A stretch of 64,000 nt of DNA from Clostridiales bacterium (GCA_021201475.1 JAJQEV010000118.1:1-64000); one strand, 5' to 3'. Counted from the first letter of the stretch, positions 46,572 to 55,731 are shown. Program-made: numbers and translations. The notes: generated by a model from the sequence alone, not told the origin.

Positions 46572-48836
46572 TTACAAATCCTGGGCGTAGTAGTTCATCA
46601 GGCAGCCGGCCAGCACCACGTCTCGCTCCTCCCGGGTCATGCCGGGGAGTTGAAGGGTCAGACTGGTAGCCTTTACGCCGTCCTCACTGGGCTGGAACAG
46701 GGTGGCCTGCACGCTCTCCGCGTCGCCCTCCAGGGCGGCCCTGATGCCGGGGACGTAGAGCCTGTCCCCCGGCTGGATGTTCAGCGCGGCCACGTCGGGG
46801 ACGATGAAGGGCAGCATCCCCCAGTTCACCACGTTGGAGCGGTAGCGCTTGGTAGCGTACTCCGCCGCCACGTTGGCCACGCCCCCCAGCACCCGCTGGC
46901 AGGAGGCGGCCTGTTCCCGGGCGGAGCCGTCGCCGGGCTTCAGGGCCATGACGAAGGAGCCCAGGCCGGTGGCGGCGGGGTCGTGGCCCTCCAGGGCGGC
47001 CAGCACTTCCTCATCGTAGTTGCCCGCACGGCGCTTCAGCTCTACCGCCTTGACGGCCTTGGCCCGGCCCACATAGGCGGGGTCCTTGCGGCTCAGGGCG
47101 AACTCACTGAGGCGCAGGGGGTTGGAGCGGTAGGAGGAGGTGTCGCCGGAGGGGATCAGCTCATCGGTGGTGGTCACTGGGTCATAGATGGCGCTGGCGG
47201 CGGTCATCAGCAGGTTCTCCGGCAGGGCGATCTGCTCCGGCCAGTCAGTGATGTTGGGGCCAAAGACCAGTTCCGTCTCCGGCTTGGGGTTGCCCACGCC
47301 GAAGTAGACCCTGGCCTTGTAGGCGGAGTCGTCATACTCGTAGGGCTCGTAAGCGGGGTCGGCGGGTACGTCCGGCAGCTCGGTGGCGGCGGTCAGCGCA
47401 CCGCCGTTCAGGACGGTGGCGGCGATGGAACGGGCGTCCATCAGGCCCACATAGGAGATTTGGCCGTCAGCGGGCTTGGAACCCTCCCGGTTGGGGAAGT
47501 TCCGGGTGGAGTGGCGGATGGAGAAGCCGCCGTTGGCGGGCACGTCGCCCGCGCCGAAGCAGGGGCCGCAGAAGCAGCTGCGGACGCTGACGCCGACGGC
47601 CAGCAGGTCGGTGATGGCCCCGTTCTTGGACAGCGCCAGGAAGGTAGGCATACTGCCGGGGTAGACGCTGAGCCACAGCCGGTCATTGTCCAGCGCATGG
47701 CCCTGGAGCATCTCCCGCACCCGCATGATGTTCTGATAGGTGCCGCCGGAACAGCCGGCCACCACGGCCTGATCCACATAGAACTTGCCGTCCCGCACCT
47801 TTTCGGTCAGGCTGGCGGGGGGCGTTTTCAGCTTGAACTGGCGGACGGTGGCCTGGTCTACCTCGTGGAGGATGTCCATCATGTTGGCCTTGAAGTCCGC
47901 GATGGTGAAAGTGTTGGAGGGGTGGAAGGGCAGGGCGATCATGGGCTCCTCCGAGTCCAGGTCGATGGTGATAACATCGTCATAGTACGCCCCATCCTGG
48001 GGGGCCAGCTCCTTGTAGTCCTCCGGGCGGCCCAGGGCGGTGAGGTACTGCTTCACGGTGTCGTCGGTAGCCCAGATGGAGCTGAGGCAGGAGGTCTCGG
48101 TGGTCATCACGTCGATGCCGCAGCGGTACTCCATGGCCAGGTTGGCCACGCCGGGGCCGAAGAACTCCATAACGCTGTTCTTCACGATGCCCTTGGCGAA
48201 GGTGGAGCCCACCAGATGCAGGGCGATGTCCTGGGGGCCGACGCCGGGGCGGGGCTTGCCGGTGAGGTAAATGGCGATCACTCTGGGGTAAGAGATGTCA
48301 TAGGTACGGTTCAGGAGCTGCTTCACCAGCTCCGGGCCGCCCTCACCCATGGCCATGGTACCGAAAGCGCCGTAGCGGGTGTGGCTGTCAGAGCCGAGAA
48401 TCATCTTGCCGCCGCCGGCGTAGCGCTCCCGCATATAGGAGTGAATGACGCTCTGGTGGGCGGGGACGAATTCCCCGCCGTACTTCTTGGCGGCGGAGAG
48501 GCCGAACACATGGTCGTCCTCATTGATGGTGCCGCCTACGGCGCACAGGCTGTTGTGGCAGTTGGTCAGGACGTAGGGGAGGGGGAACTCCTTCAAACCG
48601 GAGGCCCGGGCGGTCTGGATGATGCCCACATAGGTGATGTCATGGGAAGCCATGGCGTCAAAGCGGAGCTTCAGCGCCTGCATATCGTCCGTGGTGTTAT
48701 GGCTCTTCAAAATGCCATAGGACATGGTGCCCTTTTTGGCCTCCTCCGTGGCGGGCAGCCCGGCGGCGCCCGCCTCTGCGGCGGGGATAAAGCGCCCGCC
48801 GGAATAGTAAGCGCCGGAGTGCAAAACAGATAGCAT
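46572..48836 (-). CDS. Aconitase-superfamily hydratase (YbhJ-like)
   Basis: 754 residues. The start SVLHSGAYYSGGRFIPAAEA and overall length match the aconitase-like hydratase group that includes E. coli YbhJ rather than AcnA or AcnB. Substrate and cluster residues: GSDSHTRYGAFGTMAMGEGG, first Fe-S Cys in VAGCSGGTYQNI, and the C-x2-C pair in SCFCGPCFGAGD. The C-terminal swivel domain has YRSNVVNWGMLPFIV. It should hydrate or isomerise a tricarboxylate or related acid with a 4Fe-4S cluster; true aconitase activity is not assured. Start at 48836, eight bases after GGAGG. Confidence 0.85.
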   Translation of the reverse strand: MLSVLHSGAYYSGGRFIPAAEAGAAGLPATEEAKKGTMSYGILKSHNTTDDMQALKLRFDAMASHDITYVGIIQTARASGLKEFPLPYVLTNCHNSLCAVGGTINEDDHVFGLSAAKKYGGEFVPAHQSVIHSYMRERYAGGGKMILGSDSHTRYGAFGTMAMGEGGPELVKQLLNRTYDISYPRVIAIYLTGKPRPGVGPQDIALHLVGSTFAKGIVKNSVMEFFGPGVANLAMEYRCGIDVMTTETSCLSSIWATDDTVKQYLTALGRPEDYKELAPQDGAYYDDVITIDLDSEEPMIALPFHPSNTFTIADFKANMMDILHEVDQATVRQFKLKTPPASLTEKVRDGKFYVDQAVVAGCSGGTYQNIMRVREMLQGHALDNDRLWLSVYPGSMPTFLALSKNGAITDLLAVGVSVRSCFCGPCFGAGDVPANGGFSIRHSTRNFPNREGSKPADGQISYVGLMDARSIAATVLNGGALTAATELPDVPADPAYEPYEYDDSAYKARVYFGVGNPKPETELVFGPNITDWPEQIALPENLLMTAASAIYDPVTTTDELIPSGDTSSYRSNPLRLSEFALSRKDPAYVGRAKAVKAVELKRRAGNYDEEVLAALEGHDPAATGLGSFVMALKPGDGSAREQAASCQRVLGGVANVAAEYATKRYRSNVVNWGMLPFIVPDVAALNIQPGDRLYVPGIRAALEGDAESVQATLFQPSEDGVKATSLTLQLPGMTREERDVVLAGCLMNYYAQDL

Positions 48837-48923
48837 GGTCATTACCTCCAAAGGGAATCAGGATAAACATACTGCACCCTCAGTATAACAAAAGATGGGG
48901 AAAGTTGCAACCGCCAATACTGC

Positions 48924-48963
48924 AAAAAAAGAAAAAATACCCCAGGATAACCTGTGGTATTTG
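48924..48963 (-). terminator. Terminator of the 221-residue membrane-anchored protein gene
   Basis: AATACCACAGG and CCTGGGGTATT arms followed on the minus strand by TTTTCTTTTTTT. Confidence 0.85.
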
Positions 48964-49046
48964 CGCAAAATGCAGGGAACGGCGGGGACGGCTGCAATCC
49001 TGTGACGTTCTGCGGCCCTTTCCAGAGCCGCAGGAGGCGGGCGGGG

Positions 49047-49712
49047 CTACGCCGTCCACTCGCTGTGAATAACGCCCACCAGGTACCACTCGGAGCCGGA
49101 CTGCTGGAACACCAGCTTCAGGCTGGACCAGTCCCGGTCAGTGGCGTCGGTGGCGGGGAGGTAGAAGTCCACAAAGTGGCAGCCTGGGTAGGCGTCAGAT
49201 ACGTTCTCCAGGCTGTTGCCGGAGTGCAGCACGGTGTCAATGCCAAGCTCCGCCACGCCCCAGTAATCCGCATCCCACACATAGCTGTCAAAATACTCCG
49301 GGATGGTCAGCTTGATGGGGGAGGAGTCGCTGCTGCTGACGCCCCAGACGTAGGCGGTCTCATCCTCCTCTGCATTGGCCAAATCGGTAGCGGAGAAGGT
49401 CAGGTTGGAGGCAGGGTCTACCGTGGAGTAGGGGGTGAAGGTGACGCCCTCCTCCGGGTCAACGAAGGCGGCAAGCGCCTCAAAGTCCTGCTCAGAGATG
49501 GCCCGCATGGCCTTTACGGCGGCGATTACCATCTGGCCCTTTTGACTGGGAATCTCCTCGGCGTCCTGCTGGTCGGCGCTGGCGTCCGCAGCGCCGGTAC
49601 CGGTACGGGCGGCAGGCGGCTGCCCTGAAACGACGCCACGCAGCACGAAGCCCGCAGCCAGACCTACAATTAACGCAATAAAGCAGAAGAACACAACTAC
49701 GCGCCGTTTCAC
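49047..49712 (-). CDS. Membrane-anchored extracytoplasmic protein of unknown function
   Basis: 221 residues. Basic N-terminus (KRRVVV) and one membrane segment (FFCFIALIVGLAAGFVL), then a Thr/Ala/Ser-rich linker and a ~150-residue outer domain with aromatic and acidic residues (PYSTVDPASNLTFSATDL, FDSYVWDADYWG) closing with SEWYLVGVIHSEWTA. The late WYLVG pattern recalls NTF2-like or DUF-type extracellular domains, but no family can be named. GTG at 49712 has GGGAGG eight bases upstream. Its terminator follows at 48924-48963. Confidence 0.7.
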   Translation of the reverse strand: MKRRVVVFFCFIALIVGLAAGFVLRGVVSGQPPAARTGTGAADASADQQDAEEIPSQKGQMVIAAVKAMRAISEQDFEALAAFVDPEEGVTFTPYSTVDPASNLTFSATDLANAEEDETAYVWGVSSSDSSPIKLTIPEYFDSYVWDADYWGVAELGIDTVLHSGNSLENVSDAYPGCHFVDFYLPATDATDRDWSSLKLVFQQSGSEWYLVGVIHSEWTA

Positions 49713-49933
49713 GCCCGTCACCTCCCGGGAAAAGTTATATTCCATAGTGTACCAGAAAAAAACGCAAATTGCAACAGCAGGCGAAAAAAATAAATGTTTT
49801 TCCCGAACCGGCAGAGGAGGCTGGCGTCCCGGGACGGATTTTGCGTGAGAAATGCGGAAAACAGGTAGATTTTTCGGCTGAACTACGGTATAATCGTCTT
49901 ATCATCTCAGAAGCAGGGGGAGGCGGGCCAACC

Positions 49934-50470
49934 ATGCCGATCGATACGAAGGAGCAAATTGCCAATGCGGTGCGGACGCTGCTGGAGGAAAAGCACGTCA
50001 AAAAACTGACCGTGAAGGACATCGTGGAGGCGTGCAGCATCACCCGCCAGACCTTCTACTATCACTTTGAAGATATCCCCGACCTGCTGCGCTGGATTAT
50101 GGAGCGGGGCTCGGAAAAGATAATGCGGGAGTGCATCGCCCAAGGGGATGCGGAGAGCGGCCTGCGGTACCTCTTCCTGGTGGCCGTCAACCTGCGCACG
50201 GTGGTAAATCAGAGCCTCAGGACGAACTACGGGGAAGAGATGGAGCGCATCATGGTGCAGCAGTTCCGCGCCTGCTTTGAGCAGATTGTGGACGAGATGG
50301 GCCTGTATCGGCGCTACAGCCGGGCCGATTTGAGGCTCATCATCCGCTATCACAGTGCGGCAATGATGGGGCTGCTGCGGGACTGGACGGAGGCGGACAC
50401 GGAGGACCTGAACCATATCGTCCATCAGGTGTACCTCATCCTGACGGGGGAAGTATCCGCGTTGAATTGA
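49934..50470 (+). CDS. TetR/AcrR-family regulator
   Basis: 178 residues. The N-terminal helix-turn-helix reads ANAVRTLLEEKHVKKLTVKD, then IVEACSITRQTFYYHFEDI; the SITRQTFYYHF recognition helix is classical. The C-terminal ligand domain (~residues 70-178, e.g. RYLFLVAVNLRTVVNQSL, AAMMGLLRDW) resembles the DhaS-like subgroup. Its target is unknown; the divergent neighbour is the 221-residue membrane-anchored protein. A TATAAT at about 49890 may be its -10. Followed by a perfect terminator. Confidence 0.88.
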   Translation: MPIDTKEQIANAVRTLLEEKHVKKLTVKDIVEACSITRQTFYYHFEDIPDLLRWIMERGSEKIMRECIAQGDAESGLRYLFLVAVNLRTVVNQSLRTNYGEEMERIMVQQFRACFEQIVDEMGLYRRYSRADLRLIIRYHSAAMMGLLRDWTEADTEDLNHIVHQVYLILTGEVSALN

Positions 50471-50488
50471 ACGGAACCTGTGACGGAC

Positions 50489-50535
50489 AAAATCGCCGGA
50501 GTGTCAAAAAATTTGACACTCCGGCGATTTTGTTT
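50489..50535 (+). terminator. Terminator of the TetR gene
   Basis: AAAATCGCCGGAGTGTCAAA and its exact reverse complement, then TGTTT; symmetrical and probably bidirectional. Confidence 0.9.
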
Positions 50536-50651
50536 GGACACTTGGCCTATTCTGCACATTGTGGCCCCCGCCCAAAGGCGATATGATAAAATCAGAACAG
50601 CGGGAGGACTGCGCCCGGATGGCCGTAGTCCTCTGCGAAGGGGGCAAAGCC

Positions 50652-51077
50652 ATGGAAACTGAAATCCTTTCCGTCAAGCTGCGGGAGCTGGATGAGACGG
50701 TGGGCCAACTGCACAGCCGTATCGAGCGGAGCCAGGCGGTCAGCCGCAGCAAACGCCAGGCAGAGCTGGAGGCGGTTCGCCAGGACTGCGCGGAGGCGGA
50801 ACAAACGCTCCGCAGCCGGATGCGGTTCAGCCGCTCCGGGTTCGTCCGGGAGCTGACGGAAGCCTGCGATGAGCTGGAGCGTGCGGCGAAGCACGCCTAC
50901 GGGCGGGTTTGCACCACCCGATCCGAGGCGGAAGGGGAGCATCCCAACGCCGAGGAGAGTATTTTGCTGGCAGAGTATGCGTTGGATTTTGCCATGCAGG
51001 CGGCTAACCGTGCGCTTGCGCTGTCCCTGGAGGCCATGAACCGGCAGCCGGAACCATCAGAACGGGAGGAAACCTAA
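50652..51077 (+). CDS. Coiled-coil protein translationally coupled to ftsH
   Basis: 141-residue soluble, highly charged protein, predicted almost wholly helical: KLRELDETVGQLHSRIERSQ and AELEAVRQDCAEAEQTLRSR show heptad spacing, and AEYALDFAMQAANRALALSL an amphipathic helix. No known family. Its stop overlaps the start of ftsH by one base (TAATG), so it is co-translated with the protease and could be an adaptor or substrate regulator; that is a guess. Start at 50652 behind GAAGGGGG. Confidence 0.7.
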   Translation: METEILSVKLRELDETVGQLHSRIERSQAVSRSKRQAELEAVRQDCAEAEQTLRSRMRFSRSGFVRELTEACDELERAAKHAYGRVCTTRSEAEGEHPNAEESILLAEYALDFAMQAANRALALSLEAMNRQPEPSEREET

Positions 51078-52891
51078 TGAAAGAAGTCAAATCACCGAGA
51101 CGGCCCTTGATCTACTACTACGGCATCGTGCTGCTGACCCTGCTGATTTTCAACCTGATTGTCGCGCCCCTGCTCTCCTCCTCCCAAATCGTGGAGGTGG
51201 ACTACGGCACCTTTATGAGCATGATTGAAAATCAGGAAATCGGCTCTGTAGAAATCACAGACACCCAAATCTACTTCACCGATACGGATGACACCGTCGT
51301 CTACACCACCGGCCTGATGCAGGACGCCACCCTGACCGAGCGGCTGTACGAGGCCGGGGCCACCTTCACCTCGGAAATTGAGGAGACCACCTCGCCCATT
51401 CTCACCATCCTCCTCTCCGTGGTGCTGCCGCTGGTCATCTTCGTGGCTCTGGGGCAGTACATGAGCAAGAAGCTGACCGAGCAGATGGGGAAGAACTCCA
51501 TGTCCTTCGGCATGGGCAAGAGCAATGCCAAGGTCTATGTGGAATCCACGGCGGGCATCCGCTTTGACGATGTGGCCGGGGAGGAGGAGGCCAAGGAGAG
51601 CCTGGCCGAAATCGTGGACTATCTGCACAACCCGGACAAGTACACCCAGGTGGGCGCGTCCATGCCCAAGGGCCTGCTGTTGGTGGGCCCTCCGGGCACC
51701 GGCAAAACCATGCTGGCCAAAGCAGTGGCAGGGGAGGCTAACGTGCCCTTCTTCTCCATCTCCGGCTCGGAGTTTGTGGAGATGTTCGTGGGCATGGGTG
51801 CCTCCAAGGTGCGGGACCTGTTTAAGCAGGCCAAGGAGAAGGCCCCCTGCATCGTTTTCATTGACGAGATTGACGCCATCGGCAAGAAGCGGGACAGCCA
51901 GCTGGGCGGCAATGACGAGCGGGAGCAGACCCTGAACCAGCTGCTGACGGAGATGGACGGCTTCGAGGGCAACAACGGCGTCATCATCCTGGCCGCCACC
52001 AACCGGCCGGAGTCCCTTGACCCGGCGCTGACCCGCCCCGGCCGGTTTGACCGTCGGGTGCCGGTGGAGCTACCCGATTTGCAGGGCCGTGAGGCGATTT
52101 TGAAGGTTCACGCCAGGAAAATCAAGGCCGCCGAGGACGTGGACTACCACACCATCGCACGGATGGCCTCCGGTGCCTCCGGCGCAGAGCTTGCCAACAT
52201 CGTGAACGAGGCGGCCCTCCGCGCCGTCCGGAATAACCGCTCCGTCGTCACCCAGGCCGACCTGGAGGAGAGCATCGAGGTGGTCATCGCGGGCTACCAG
52301 AAGAAGAACGCCGTCCTCTCCGACCAGGAGAAGAAGGTGGTGGCCTACCACGAAATCGGCCACGCCCTGGTGGCGGCGCTGCAAACCCACTCCGCCCCGG
52401 TGCAGAAAATCACCATCATCCCCAGAACCTCCGGCGCGCTGGGCTACACCATGCAGGTGGAGCAGGGGGACAAGTACCTCCTGACGAAGCAGGAACTGGA
52501 GAACAAAATCGCCACCTACACCGGCGGCCGGGCCGCAGAGGAGCTGGTGTTTGGTGAAATCACTACCGGCGCCTCCAATGATATCGAGCAGGCCACCAAG
52601 CTGGCCAGGGCTATGATCACCCGCTACGGCATGAGCGAGGATTTTGACATGGTGGCCCTGGAGACGGTCAACAACCAGTACCTGGGCGGCGACACCTCCC
52701 TGGCCTGCTCTGCGGACACCCAGAAAGAAATCGACCGCAAGGTGGTCGACCTCGTGCGGACGCAGCACGAGAAGGCGTTGGGCATCCTGGCGGAGCATCG
52801 GGAGAAGCTGGACGAGCTGTCCCTGTACCTGTACGAGAAGGAAACCATCACAGGGGAAGAGTTCATGGAAATTCTGAACCGGGAAGCGTAA
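51077..52891 (+). CDS. ftsH: ATP-dependent zinc metalloprotease FtsH (second copy)
   Basis: 604 residues, shorter than the copy at 35449-37515 because it lacks the acidic C-terminal tail. Two membrane segments ([20 protein letters not shown] and [16 protein letters not shown]) flank the outer domain. AAA motifs: [41 protein letters not shown]; zinc site HEIGH. The Walker A is canonical, unlike the GSPGTGKT of the first copy. Middle gene of a coiled-coil/ftsH/DUF308 unit. Confidence 0.96.
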   Translation: MKEVKSPRRPLIYYYGIVLLTLLIFNLIVAPLLSSSQIVEVDYGTFMSMIENQEIGSVEITDTQIYFTDTDDTVVYTTGLMQDATLTERLYEAGATFTSEIEETTSPILTILLSVVLPLVIFVALGQYMSKKLTEQMGKNSMSFGMGKSNAKVYVESTAGIRFDDVAGEEEAKESLAEIVDYLHNPDKYTQVGASMPKGLLLVGPPGTGKTMLAKAVAGEANVPFFSISGSEFVEMFVGMGASKVRDLFKQAKEKAPCIVFIDEIDAIGKKRDSQLGGNDEREQTLNQLLTEMDGFEGNNGVIILAATNRPESLDPALTRPGRFDRRVPVELPDLQGREAILKVHARKIKAAEDVDYHTIARMASGASGAELANIVNEAALRAVRNNRSVVTQADLEESIEVVIAGYQKKNAVLSDQEKKVVAYHEIGHALVAALQTHSAPVQKITIIPRTSGALGYTMQVEQGDKYLLTKQELENKIATYTGGRAAEELVFGEITTGASNDIEQATKLARAMITRYGMSEDFDMVALETVNNQYLGGDTSLACSADTQKEIDRKVVDLVRTQHEKALGILAEHREKLDELSLYLYEKETITGEEFMEILNREA

Positions 52892-52906
52892 GGGAGGTAT
52901 CACAAC

Positions 52907-53446
52907 ATGAGAAGACGCTCCAGTTTTGGTTGGATGGAATTGGCCATCGGCATTCTGCTCATCGCCCTGGGCATTTTGGCCGTTTGCTGGCCCCAGGGCG
53001 TGTTAACGGGCATTGTGATGATTTACGGCGTCATCGCCGTGCTGACGGGCATTGTGGACATCGTGTTCTATGTCCGGTTTGACCGGTTTACCGGCTTCGG
53101 GCCGATCGTGTCCCTGATTTCCGGCGTGCTCAGCGTCATGGTGGGCTTCATGCTGCTGGTATATCCCGATGTGGGCACCCGGGCGCTGTCCATCCTGTTC
53201 CCCCTGTGGTTCCTGGCCCACTGCTTTTCCCGCCTGGCTCACCTGCCCTTTATCCGGCGCGAGGCCGGGCCAGGCTATTACTATTTCATGCTGGTTGCCA
53301 ACATCATCGGAATCATGCTGGCGGTGCTGATGCTGTTCCAGCCGGTGTTCAGCTACTTCTCCCTGGGGCTCATCATCGGCGTTTACCTGATTCTACTGGG
53401 CATTGACAGCATTGTGCTGGGGGTCAGCGGCGTGGGGGCAGGCTGA
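52907..53446 (+). CDS. HdeD-like membrane protein (DUF308)
   Basis: 179 residues with six membrane segments arranged as repeated hairpins: MELAIGILLIALGILAVCWP, GVIAVLTGIVDIVFYV, SLISGVLSVMVGFMLLVYPD, LSILFPLWFLAHC, ANIIGIMLAVLMLFQP and LGLIIGVYLILLGIDSI. The repeated GIxLIxxGIxxxxxP pattern is that of HdeD/DUF308 proteins, linked to acid or envelope stress in other bacteria. 15 bases after ftsH, GGGAGG before the ATG. Likely part of the same envelope-maintenance unit. Confidence 0.88.
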   Translation: MRRRSSFGWMELAIGILLIALGILAVCWPQGVLTGIVMIYGVIAVLTGIVDIVFYVRFDRFTGFGPIVSLISGVLSVMVGFMLLVYPDVGTRALSILFPLWFLAHCFSRLAHLPFIRREAGPGYYYFMLVANIIGIMLAVLMLFQPVFSYFSLGLIIGVYLILLGIDSIVLGVSGVGAG

Positions 53447-53460
53447 CCCGACGCAGAGCG

Positions 53461-53488
53461 TGTCGGACGGATATCGAATCGTGTCGAA
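53461..53488 (+). promoter_or_regulatory. Three phased Spo0A-box-like sites
   Basis: TGTCGGA at 53461, TATCGAA at 53472 and TGTCGAA at 53482. The last is the exact Spo0A box core; each of the others differs by one base. They are 11 and 10 bases apart, on the same helix face, and end 30 bases before the -35 box of the Spo0A-like gene. Confidence 0.6.
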
Positions 53489-53517
53489 CGAAAAAATGCG
53501 TCTTTTGCGAAAAAAAG

Positions 53518-53546
53518 TTGAATCTTTTCCTTTTGTATGATATTAT
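53518..53546 (+). promoter_or_regulatory. Promoter of the Spo0A-like gene
   Basis: TTGAAT (53518-53523), 17-base spacer, TATTAT (53541-53546). Confidence 0.8.
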
Positions 53547-53582
53547 TTCTATAAGAATCATATAAAAGGAGCTGGGGCATTT

Positions 53583-54311
53583 ATGATCAAGGTGATTATC
53601 GCCGCCGCAGACAGCGTCCAACGCAGGGCGCTGAAGGAGACGCTGCTGCAAAACGATTCCCTGACGCTTTCCGCAGTGACGGACTGCGGCAGCGAGCTTT
53701 TGGCGCTGCTGGACGGCCAGCCGCCGGATATCCTGCTGGTGGGGCAGGAGCTTGCGGATCGCTCCGGCCTGCAGATGCTCTCCGAGCTGCGGGGGACAGC
53801 CTTTCTCCAGCCGGACGTGGTCTTTGCCTTTTCCGGCGGCGGCACAGGCAGCTTTCAAATCCTGCTGAACGCCATGGAGTGCCCGCCCGACAGGGAGTCG
53901 CACCTTGCCGCCCCCGGCCTGGCCCTGTACCAGGCGGACCAGATGGGGCCAGTGCCTTATCGGCGGCTGGTCGCCGACTTCCTGTTTGCCCTAGGGATTC
54001 CGGCCAACGTGAAGGGGTACCGCTACCTGATGTGGTCGCTGGAGCAAATCAGGCAGGACCCGGAGTTGCTAAACCTGTTGACCAAGGCGCTATACCCCAT
54101 GGTGGGCCGTCAGTTCCGGACGAAGGACGGCGCAGCGGAGCGGGCCATGCGGCACACCATCGGCACCGCCTTCTGCCAGGGCGACCAGACGGTTTGGGCC
54201 TCCTACTTCCCCTCCTGCGTCCACGGGAGGAAGCCTACCAACGGGGAGTTCCTGGCGGGGGCCCACGAAGCGCTACGGCAGATGGAGGGGCGGGCAAACG
54301 CATCTGATTAA
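53583..54311 (+). CDS. Spo0A paralogue with a degenerate receiver domain
   Basis: 242 residues. The C-terminal ~105 residues are clearly the Spo0A output domain (FALGIPANVKGYRYLMWSL, LLTKALYPMVGRQF, AAERAMRHTIGTAF, GRKPTNGEFLAGAHEALRQM), aligned without gaps to the Spo0A at 25727-26479. The receiver-like N-terminus has lost its chemistry: the acidic pair reads AAADS, the acceptor position reads ILLVGQ (Gly for Asp), and no switch Lys-Pro is found. It should bind Spo0A-type DNA sites without phosphorylation control. AAAGGAG precedes the ATG. Three box-like sites upstream suggest control by Spo0A or by itself. Confidence 0.85.
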   Translation: MIKVIIAAADSVQRRALKETLLQNDSLTLSAVTDCGSELLALLDGQPPDILLVGQELADRSGLQMLSELRGTAFLQPDVVFAFSGGGTGSFQILLNAMECPPDRESHLAAPGLALYQADQMGPVPYRRLVADFLFALGIPANVKGYRYLMWSLEQIRQDPELLNLLTKALYPMVGRQFRTKDGAAERAMRHTIGTAFCQGDQTVWASYFPSCVHGRKPTNGEFLAGAHEALRQMEGRANASD

Positions 54312-54327
54312 CAGGCACAAAAGGCGA

Positions 54328-54377
54328 GAAACGCGAGGCTGGAATGCCCGAAGGGAGCATTCGGCCTCGCGTTTTTG
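54328..54377 (+). terminator. Terminator between the Spo0A-like gene and aroD
   Basis: AACGCGAGGC and GCCTCGCGTT arms with an inner GAATGC / GCATTC stem, followed by TTTTTG. Confidence 0.88.
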
Positions 54378-54391
54378 TCCTGCGCAGTTTG

Positions 54392-55159
54392 TTACAGCGC
54401 CTGCTCCAGCAGCCGCAAAACGGTGTCCAGCTGACGCACTTCCATCTGACCGGGGGCGGAGCTGTGGGAGGCGCAGCCAAAGGTGGCGGCGGAGCCGAAC
54501 ACCTGGCCGCACAGTCGGGAAATCACGCCGTCCCCACCCATGCTCATGGTGATGATGGGCCGGTCGGCGTAGCGGCGCACCATCTCCTCCGTAGCGGCCA
54601 GCAGCGCCAGCACATCCTGCCGACTTTGGGGCATGACGGCCAGCTTGGGAATGTCCACCCCCATCGCCTGGATACGGCGCAGCCTGGCCACCAGCGCCTC
54701 CTGAGGCGGGGTGGTCTGGAAGTTGTGGCTGGAGCCGATCACTTTTACGCCGCTTTGGTGGGCGAAACACAGAATGTCCTGTACCATGGCGTCCCCGGAG
54801 AAGGCTTCCACGTCGATCAGGTCGGCGCAGCCGGTGGCGGCGATGCGCTTGCAGAGGGCGGCATAATCCGCCGGGGCGATCTCCTTTGCGCCGCCCTCTC
54901 CGGCGGTGCGGAAGGTGGCCAGCAGAGGGGTGTCCCCCAGGGCGGCCCGGAGGGCGCGGAGGCAATGCTCCACCCTGTCCGGGGAGGCGAACCCGTCGAA
55001 CCAGTCCACCCGCCACTCCACCATGTCCAGCGGCAGGTCGGCAAAGGAGCGGGCCTCGGCCAGGACGGCCTCCTCCGTCCGCTCCACAATGGGAACGATG
55101 ATTTTGGGCCGCCCGGCCCCCAGCGTCACACCGCGCACGGTTACGGTCTGCACAGTCAT
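54392..55159 (-). CDS. aroD: Type I 3-dehydroquinate dehydratase AroD
   Basis: 255-residue TIM-barrel enzyme of the shikimate pathway, removing water from 3-dehydroquinate through a Schiff base. Motifs: PKIIVPIVERTEE, MVEWRVDWFD (Glu and Arg of the site), GSSHNFQTTPP with the general-base His, DIPKLAVMP with the Schiff-base Lys, and SMGGDGVISRL. Start ATG overlaps the aroK stop (ATGA). Second gene of an aroK-aroD unit. Confidence 0.95.
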   Translation of the reverse strand: MTVQTVTVRGVTLGAGRPKIIVPIVERTEEAVLAEARSFADLPLDMVEWRVDWFDGFASPDRVEHCLRALRAALGDTPLLATFRTAGEGGAKEIAPADYAALCKRIAATGCADLIDVEAFSGDAMVQDILCFAHQSGVKVIGSSHNFQTTPPQEALVARLRRIQAMGVDIPKLAVMPQSRQDVLALLAATEEMVRRYADRPIITMSMGGDGVISRLCGQVFGSAATFGCASHSSAPGQMEVRQLDTVLRLLEQAL

Positions 55160-55731
55160 CCCTCCTGTCCGCACCCCTGGCGGCGCTCCTTCATCGCCGC
55201 CAGGATGTCGTTGCAGATTTGCGCCGCGTCCTTCCCGTCCGTGGCAACGGCGATATCTGCCGCCGCCTCATATTTGGGCTGGCGCTGGGCCATCATGGAT
55301 TGGATATAGCCAATGTCCTTATGGCCCTCCAGCAGAGGGCGGCTGCCGGAGCCCGCCACCCGGGCCAGAATGGTCTCCGGCTGCGCCGTCAGCCAAACGA
55401 TGGAGCCGCACCGGCGCATGGCCTGCACGTTAACCTCCCGCATGGCGACGCCGCCGCCGCAGGAGACGACGAGCCGTTTCCCCGGCTCCAGGGTGGTGAG
55501 GAGCTCCGTCTCCATCTGCCGAAAGGCTTCCTCCCCCAGGGTGGCGAAGATGTCGGAAATGCTCCTGCCTGCCCTGCGCTCGATTTCCCCATCCATCTCA
55601 ATGATTTCCATGCCGTACAAAGCGCTGAGGGCCTGGGCCACGGTGCTTTTGCCCGCCCCCATAAAGCCGATCAGGAACAGGTTCCCGTCTGGGCCCCGCT
55701 TCGCCTGCTGCAAGGATTCCGGTTCGTTCAT
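55156..55731 (-). CDS. aroK: Shikimate kinase AroK
   Basis: 191 residues. P-loop FMGAGKSTVAQALS, shikimate-binding EMDGEIERRAGRSISDIFA with the D-x-D pattern, GEEAFRQMETELL, CGGGVAMRE, and the lid Arg in GSRPLLEG. It phosphorylates shikimate at O3. I start at 55731 (AAGGGGGAG upstream); the open frame further up is Arg-rich and unlikely. Promoter TTGCGT-17-TAGAAT at 55793-55821. Confidence 0.95.
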   Translation of the reverse strand: MNEPESLQQAKRGPDGNLFLIGFMGAGKSTVAQALSALYGMEIIEMDGEIERRAGRSISDIFATLGEEAFRQMETELLTTLEPGKRLVVSCGGGVAMREVNVQAMRRCGSIVWLTAQPETILARVAGSGSRPLLEGHKDIGYIQSMMAQRQPKYEAAADIAVATDGKDAAQICNDILAAMKERRQGCGQEG

